Source: Cyanobium sp. Cruz-8D1
Lineage (GTDB): Bacteria; Cyanobacteriota; Cyanobacteriia; PCC-6307; Cyanobiaceae
Length of the DNA: 64,000 nucleotides
Reading direction: 5' to 3'
Assembly: GCF_024345975.1 (NCBI RefSeq)
Contig: NZ_JAGQCD010000014.1
Coordinates: 27,989 to 91,988, forward strand
A model generated the notes under the pieces. The model ran no database searches. It was not told the origin of the DNA and saw only the letters and a list, made by a program, of their open reading frames with translations. Shown here in pieces: positions 60,901-64,000 of this stretch (the first letter of the stretch is position 1; each line of letters begins with the position of its first letter). The position numbers and the translations under genes are program-made.

Positions 60901-63721
60901 CGCGGCCATCGGCGGCTGTGACCTGTGCCTCGATCGGCGCCACCACCCCGGTGCTCTGCCTGGCCCGCGCAACACCGGCATCCCAGGCCTGGAACAGCGT
61001 CTCTCGCTGGCGGCGATCCGGATAGGCCAGGCGTGCCCAGTCGGAGAGGTTGGGGATCGTGCCCAGGTCGTAGCCGAAGCTGCGGATGAACTGCTGATTC
61101 ACGTAGGTGATGCGCGGGTCATCCCCCCGCAGATCATTGATCGCCATCGCAATGGGGGCTTCATCGAGAAGGCGGCGCAGGTGCAGTTCCTGGCGCTTGC
61201 GATCGGTGATGTCACTGATCACCCCCTGCCAGATGCAGGTGCCATCGGCCTGCCGCAGCGGCGTTGCTTCCAGCAGCACCCAGGTGGTGACCTGCCTGCT
61301 CTGCAGTCGCCCTTCCCAGGACAGCGGGGTGCCCTGAGCCAGGTGGGTCTGCGAGCTGGTGATCAGAGCGGCCCGATCGTCGGGATGGAGGCGCTCGAGA
61401 ATCGAGCTGACATCCGCCATGATCTGGTTGCGTTCCAGCTGGAGCATCTCGAGCCAGCGGCGACTGACAAAGAGAACGTGAGGGTTGCCTTGCGGATCGA
61501 ACCGCAGGGCGAACAGGCCCACCGGCACGTTGTCAGTGACGGCCAGGGCCCAACTGCGGGTGCTGGATCCCAGCGGCGAAGCTGCAGGCGGTGTGCTGGG
61601 CCCCACAAGTGGGACGGGGGTGTTCTGCCAGTGGCTGAGCGGAGCGGCCTTGCCGAAATACCACCCCTGGCCGTAGCTCCAGCCCAGGTTGCGCAAGCAG
61701 ACGGCTTCCTCTGCACTCTCGATGCCCTCGGCGACGGTCTCGAGCCCGAGGCCCTCGGCCAGGCCAGCCAGGGCCTGGGCCAGCCGCACGCTCTTCTGAT
61801 CCCCATGGCGCAGGCCCTCGGTGAAGGAGCGATCGAGCTTCAGGCCGTGGATCGGCAGGTCGCGCAGATGGCTGATCGAGGAAAAGCCCGTGCCGAAGTC
61901 ATCCACCAGCCAGCGAACACCCAGCTCGGCAAGACCTCGTATCGTCTCCTTGACAGTCCCCAGCTTGAGCAGGCTGGTTTCGGTGATCTCCAGGTGCAGG
62001 CGGTGGGGGCTCACTCCGGCCGCTTGGAGCCACTGCTGCACCTGCTCCACCAGGTCGGGCCGGGCCAGAATCTCGGCACTCAGGTTGGCGGCCACGCTCA
62101 AGGGCGGTGGGAGCTCCGCCAGCGCTGCGATGCTCTGGCGCAGCATCAGCAGATCAATCTCCTCAGCCATCTGGCCACTGCGGGCAACCGGCAGGAACGT
62201 GTCGGGCATCTCCACGCGGCCATCGGGACGCGGCCAGCGCACCAGGGCCTCATAACCCCACAGGGAGTCGTCGCTGAGATTCACCATGGGCATGAACCAC
62301 GCCTGCAGCTCCCCGGTCTCCAGGCCCTGGCGCAGCTCCTGCAGCAGCCGCAGGCTCTGCTGGGCCCGCGCCGTCAGCTGGGGATCGGCACATTCGCAGC
62401 GGTCCCGGCCCAGGGTCGCCGCCTCACACATCGCCAGTGAAGCATCACGCAGCAGATCATCGGCTGTTGGACCGTTGCCGGGTTCAGAGCCGGGATCGTG
62501 CTGGGCGATCGCCAGGCCGATGCTCACCGAGGGTTCGATGGTCTGCGTCTCGTAGCGGATCGGACCTTTGCTGGCCAGCCGCAGCCGCTCGGCGATGACA
62601 CCAGCCTCTTCCGGCGAGGCGAGCTGGTCCAGGAGCACGATGAAGCTGTCCCCCATGCCCCGGGCCACCTGTTCGGGTTGCTTCAGGGACGTCACAAGCC
62701 GCCGCGCCACGGTGGCAATCAGCAGGTCACCGGCCCGATGGGTGAGGGCGTGATTCACCTGGGAGAGGCGATCAACCCCCACGCTCAGCACCGCCGTTGT
62801 GGTGAGCTTCTTGCCGTTGGCCAGGGCGCCATTGATCCGCTCGAGCATGACGCTGCGGCTGGCCAGGCCGGTGAGGGCGTCGGTGTGCAGGGCCTGATCA
62901 AGCTGCTCGCGCATCTCCACCTCAGCCTGAATGTCGCGCCAGCCGCTGATCCAGCCGGTCCAATCCCCGGCGCTGTTGTTCACCTGCCGCGCCTTCATGC
63001 TCATCCACAGCCAGGCTCCATGGGCACAACGCAGCCGCAGCTTGAGCAGCACCGAGGCGTGACTCCGGTCCAGCAGTTCCAGCAGCTTGGGCTGATCGAG
63101 GGGATGGATGACCGCCTCCAGTCCCTGGTTCAACAGCTGCTCCGGTTGCCAGCCCAGGCAGGGCTCCACCGAGGGAGACAACCAGATGATGCGGCCCTCG
63201 GGATCCAGGCGGCAGGCCACATCGTCGGCATTCTCCGCCAGTTGGCGGTTGTGCTCTTCCTGCTCGGCCAGCGCCAGCCGCTTGGGCTGAGCTTCACGGA
63301 TCGCGACAATCTGCACGATGAGCAGGCACTGCCCACCGTTGCGCAGGCAGGACACCGCCAGCTGAGCCCAGATCAGGTGGCCATCGGCATGGATGTAGCG
63401 CCTCTCCCTCTCAAAGTCCTCCCGCCGGCCCGCCACCAGCTCCTCCACCAGCTCGAGGATCTCAGGCAGGTCGTCGGGATGGGTGACATCCCTGAGCCCG
63501 ATCAGGCGCAGTGTGGCCTCGTCGTGACCGAGCATCCGGCAGAGGGCCGTATTGACTTCCAGGAAGCCCCCTTCCGCGCTGACCAGCGCCATGCCGATGG
63601 CCGCATGGCGTAGGGCTCGCACAAAAAGCCGGAGTTGATCCAGGTCTTCCCAGGCCTGAGCCCCTTCCGCCCTGGGATCCCCTGGAACAGAGCCAGTAGC
63701 AGCGATCCCCTGACGATCCAT
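57956..63721 (-). CDS. Giant PAS / GGDEF / EAL / PAS / GGDEF signalling protein
   Basis: 1921 residues. In order: two PAS (about 28-145, 160-265), a degenerate GGDEF (280-440, active site changed to ARGMGDSFIVLL), an EAL phosphodiesterase (450-695: GYEALVRW, VAANLSAE, LEITETSLL, VDDFGTGFSS, LKLDRSF, VAEGIES), then eight PAS domains (about 720-1740) and a C-terminal GGDEF (1765-1921, GRWGGEEFLIL with inhibitory site RSSD). It can be both an active cyclic-di-GMP phosphodiesterase and a cyclase, driven by many PAS sensors. No membrane segments. Two adjacent PAS units are near duplicates. It starts about 25 bases from an IS3 end, so its N-terminus or promoter may have been altered. Confidence 0.92.
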   Translation of the reverse strand: MDRQGIAATGSVPGDPRAEGAQAWEDLDQLRLFVRALRHAAIGMALVSAEGGFLEVNTALCRMLGHDEATLRLIGLRDVTHPDDLPEILELVEELVAGRREDFERERRYIHADGHLIWAQLAVSCLRNGGQCLLIVQIVAIREAQPKRLALAEQEEHNRQLAENADDVACRLDPEGRIIWLSPSVEPCLGWQPEQLLNQGLEAVIHPLDQPKLLELLDRSHASVLLKLRLRCAHGAWLWMSMKARQVNNSAGDWTGWISGWRDIQAEVEMREQLDQALHTDALTGLASRSVMLERINGALANGKKLTTTAVLSVGVDRLSQVNHALTHRAGDLLIATVARRLVTSLKQPEQVARGMGDSFIVLLDQLASPEEAGVIAERLRLASKGPIRYETQTIEPSVSIGLAIAQHDPGSEPGNGPTADDLLRDASLAMCEAATLGRDRCECADPQLTARAQQSLRLLQELRQGLETGELQAWFMPMVNLSDDSLWGYEALVRWPRPDGRVEMPDTFLPVARSGQMAEEIDLLMLRQSIAALAELPPPLSVAANLSAEILARPDLVEQVQQWLQAAGVSPHRLHLEITETSLLKLGTVKETIRGLAELGVRWLVDDFGTGFSSISHLRDLPIHGLKLDRSFTEGLRHGDQKSVRLAQALAGLAEGLGLETVAEGIESAEEAVCLRNLGWSYGQGWYFGKAAPLSHWQNTPVPLVGPSTPPAASPLGSSTRSWALAVTDNVPVGLFALRFDPQGNPHVLFVSRRWLEMLQLERNQIMADVSSILERLHPDDRAALITSSQTHLAQGTPLSWEGRLQSRQVTTWVLLEATPLRQADGTCIWQGVISDITDRKRQELHLRRLLDEAPIAMAINDLRGDDPRITYVNQQFIRSFGYDLGTIPNLSDWARLAYPDRRQRETLFQAWDAGVARARQSTGVVAPIEAQVTAADGRVHDALFSAVVLGDELVLSVLDITEWRQAERKLQEARASLAENALAITEAIPVGTYTMVQPPDGVLASFAFMSERFLQMSGLKREEAAADPLKVFACVHPDDYDAWVQRHAEAFARKQPFAGECRVLVGGEVRWVRAESVPRELADGSTVWEGVLMDISDQQQALEQLAQERSLLNAVLTHIDAHVYMKNRQGRYLYANANAMQYLNDGLESIVGYTNAELLAPEAAQAIQEFDEQVFSTGGPLWREEHLPLPNGAERVFLSKKLLYRQPGQEDCLIGFSTDITELRQATKQLAASEEHFRLLAENSSDVVFRLDSAGRIVWVSPSLTTALGWLPEEWIGQIGTKFLVHGGEAERYKANLQTLQNNGRRVIAREQIYAKDGSLYWIETHAGPYVNSKGIVEGAVASFRLIDEMVQAEETLRLSEQRHRRLADQMLDVVWAINLEGQFTYFSPSLQRVRGFMPEELMATPLEQQFTPDSYAIVLDGLRQAREDVAAGRPVNFHAEVEEYCKDGSTVWTDVKATSLYDEKGEFLEIAGVSRDITLQHQLREELRISEECHRRLADQMLDVVWAITLDGQLTYLSPSVQQLRGFSPEEIMALPLNQTLTPASYALVAEGLSKARDDVAAGRPVVFHAELEEYCKDGSTVWTDAKATSIFAKDGNFLEIVGITRDITIQRQLREELRISEERYRLLAENARDVIWTMERDGRISYVSPSIQLLRGFTPEEAMQQTLQEILTPESQQRSQSYFLQMLADLEAGRVPQPFRGELEYYCRDGSTIWTEVMALPTFDSQGQFQKLLGVSRSISERKYYEQQLTAVNQQLQALATTDGLTGIWNRRHLEATIQQAMVHSDRYGEALSLILCDVDDFKDINDHFGHPVGDQVLIAFCQRLRKQLRSSDGLGRWGGEEFLILLDHTDAQTARALADKLKQLIVGSPFSVAGTVTASFGVAQRRGQESFADWLLRVDNRLYAAKKAGRNCVVGD
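58843..59628 (-). repeat. Tandem duplication of a PAS module within the giant gene
   Basis: Two 393-base units (59236-59628 and 58843-59235) encode 131-residue PAS modules. They share HRRLADQMLDVVWAI, YCKDGSTVWTD and QLREELRISEE almost exactly. Period was measured from the matching start CACACCACAT at 59196 and 59589. The neighbouring PAS domains are much less alike, so this copy is a recent internal duplication. Confidence 0.8.
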
Positions 63722-63744
63722 TGAACGAAGGCCTCCAGCGGTGG

Positions 63745-63880
63745 CAGTGGTGGGGTTCCCACGGTTTCGTGGACAGGTCTCAGGGCTAAACAGGGGTGAG
63801 TTTAGGGCTAGAGACGAACTGCTGTTCGTAGAAGATCGGACTGAGGTAGCCGATCGTTGAATGACGGCGCTCGGGCCGCG
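63745..63880 (-). mobile_element. Truncated IS3-family element, transposase C-terminal end and terminal repeat
   Basis: The minus strand encodes RRHSTIGYLSPIFYEQQFVS and ends KLTPV with TAG at 63786-63788. RRHST-x-GYLSP is the standard ending of IS3-family (OrfB) transposases. Similarity stops just before this motif at about 63867, so the rest of the gene is missing. GTTTCGTGGACAGG at 63764-63777 is like the terminal inverted repeats of IS3 elements and marks the end next to the giant PAS gene. Confidence 0.7.
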
Positions 63881-63939
63881 TCCCTTTGCGTGGTGTAAAT
63901 CCCGAGGCCCGAATGCCCTGATCAGAGGGTGAACAGAGT

Positions 63940-63960
63940 GGAATGACGGGCTGTCATTCC
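63940..63960. repeat. Inverted repeat GGAATGAC / GTCATTCC
   Basis: Eight-base arms separated by five bases, near the right edge of the window. Could be a transcript hairpin or part of another insertion-sequence end; the window stops 40 bases later. Confidence 0.35.
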
Positions 63961-64000
63961 GGAGGTGCAGATGCGCCTCTTGCAGTCACGATGAAACGGG

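Noticed and set aside
60896..62440. 514-codon plus-strand open frame opposite the giant PAS gene
   Set aside because: Antisense of well-recognised PAS and EAL domains; no family features.

Overview
The window comes from a GC-rich cyanobacterium, most like the Synechococcus/Cyanobium picocyanobacterial group. Evidence is photosystem I PsaK, the b6f subunit PetN, a decayed psbA (D1) copy, Thf1/Psb29, a Psb32-like TPM protein, a thylakoid-type FtsH, ClpS and ClpP, and several families known mainly from cyanobacteria (DUF2499, DUF3593, DUF1830, DUF2103). Genes are tightly packed with many 4-10 base overlaps. No rRNA, tRNA or CRISPR array was seen.

Bases 1-33700 are core genome. In order they hold: the end of an inositol-monophosphatase-family gene, hisZ, a ferredoxin and htpG; a complete four-gene sugar/compatible-solute ABC importer (3733-7722); rpmB, a Tat-type peroxiredoxin, csaB and psaK; dxs beside an FAD oxidoreductase; ilvA, scpB and a YggT protein; pyk, a MacB-like permease and DUF1830; a proteostasis and photosynthesis stretch of ftsH, clpP, thf1, petN and clpS (21248-26736); a nitroreductase, a structured RNA that is probably 6S RNA, and purK; an orphan sugar permease; recQ and aroB.

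Bases 33800-52500 continue with mostly housekeeping or cyanobacterial conserved genes: DUF4912, a small four-cysteine protein, MidA-like methyltransferase, Psb32-like, GH104 muramidase, glycosyltransferase plus metallophosphoesterase, nadA and class I aldolase. Two accessory modules follow. The first is the ligase-associated DNA repair set (MBL exonuclease, ATP-dependent ligase, Lhr-type helicase) with a Coq4-family gene inserted and no PdeM nuclease seen. Nested inside it is a DUF350 / DUF4178 / membrane aminopropyltransferase-like module with two unrecognised partner genes.

Bases 52500-64000 form a mosaic accessory island. It holds an unknown ORF, a SLOG-domain gene, a frameshifted phage Gp157-like gene fused to the tail of a RecD2-like helicase, a 3' fragment of an unknown gene abutting an IS66 transposase remnant, an AT-rich membrane GGDEF gene, a frameshifted psbA remnant, a 1921-residue protein with ten PAS domains plus GGDEF-EAL-GGDEF, and the truncated end of an IS3-family element. 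Two cyclic-di-GMP genes therefore sit among insertion-sequence and photosynthesis-gene debris, which suggests repeated insertion and deletion at this site.

Family assignments rest on motif recognition by eye. Start codons are uncertain where stated, because many genes use GTG or TTG.
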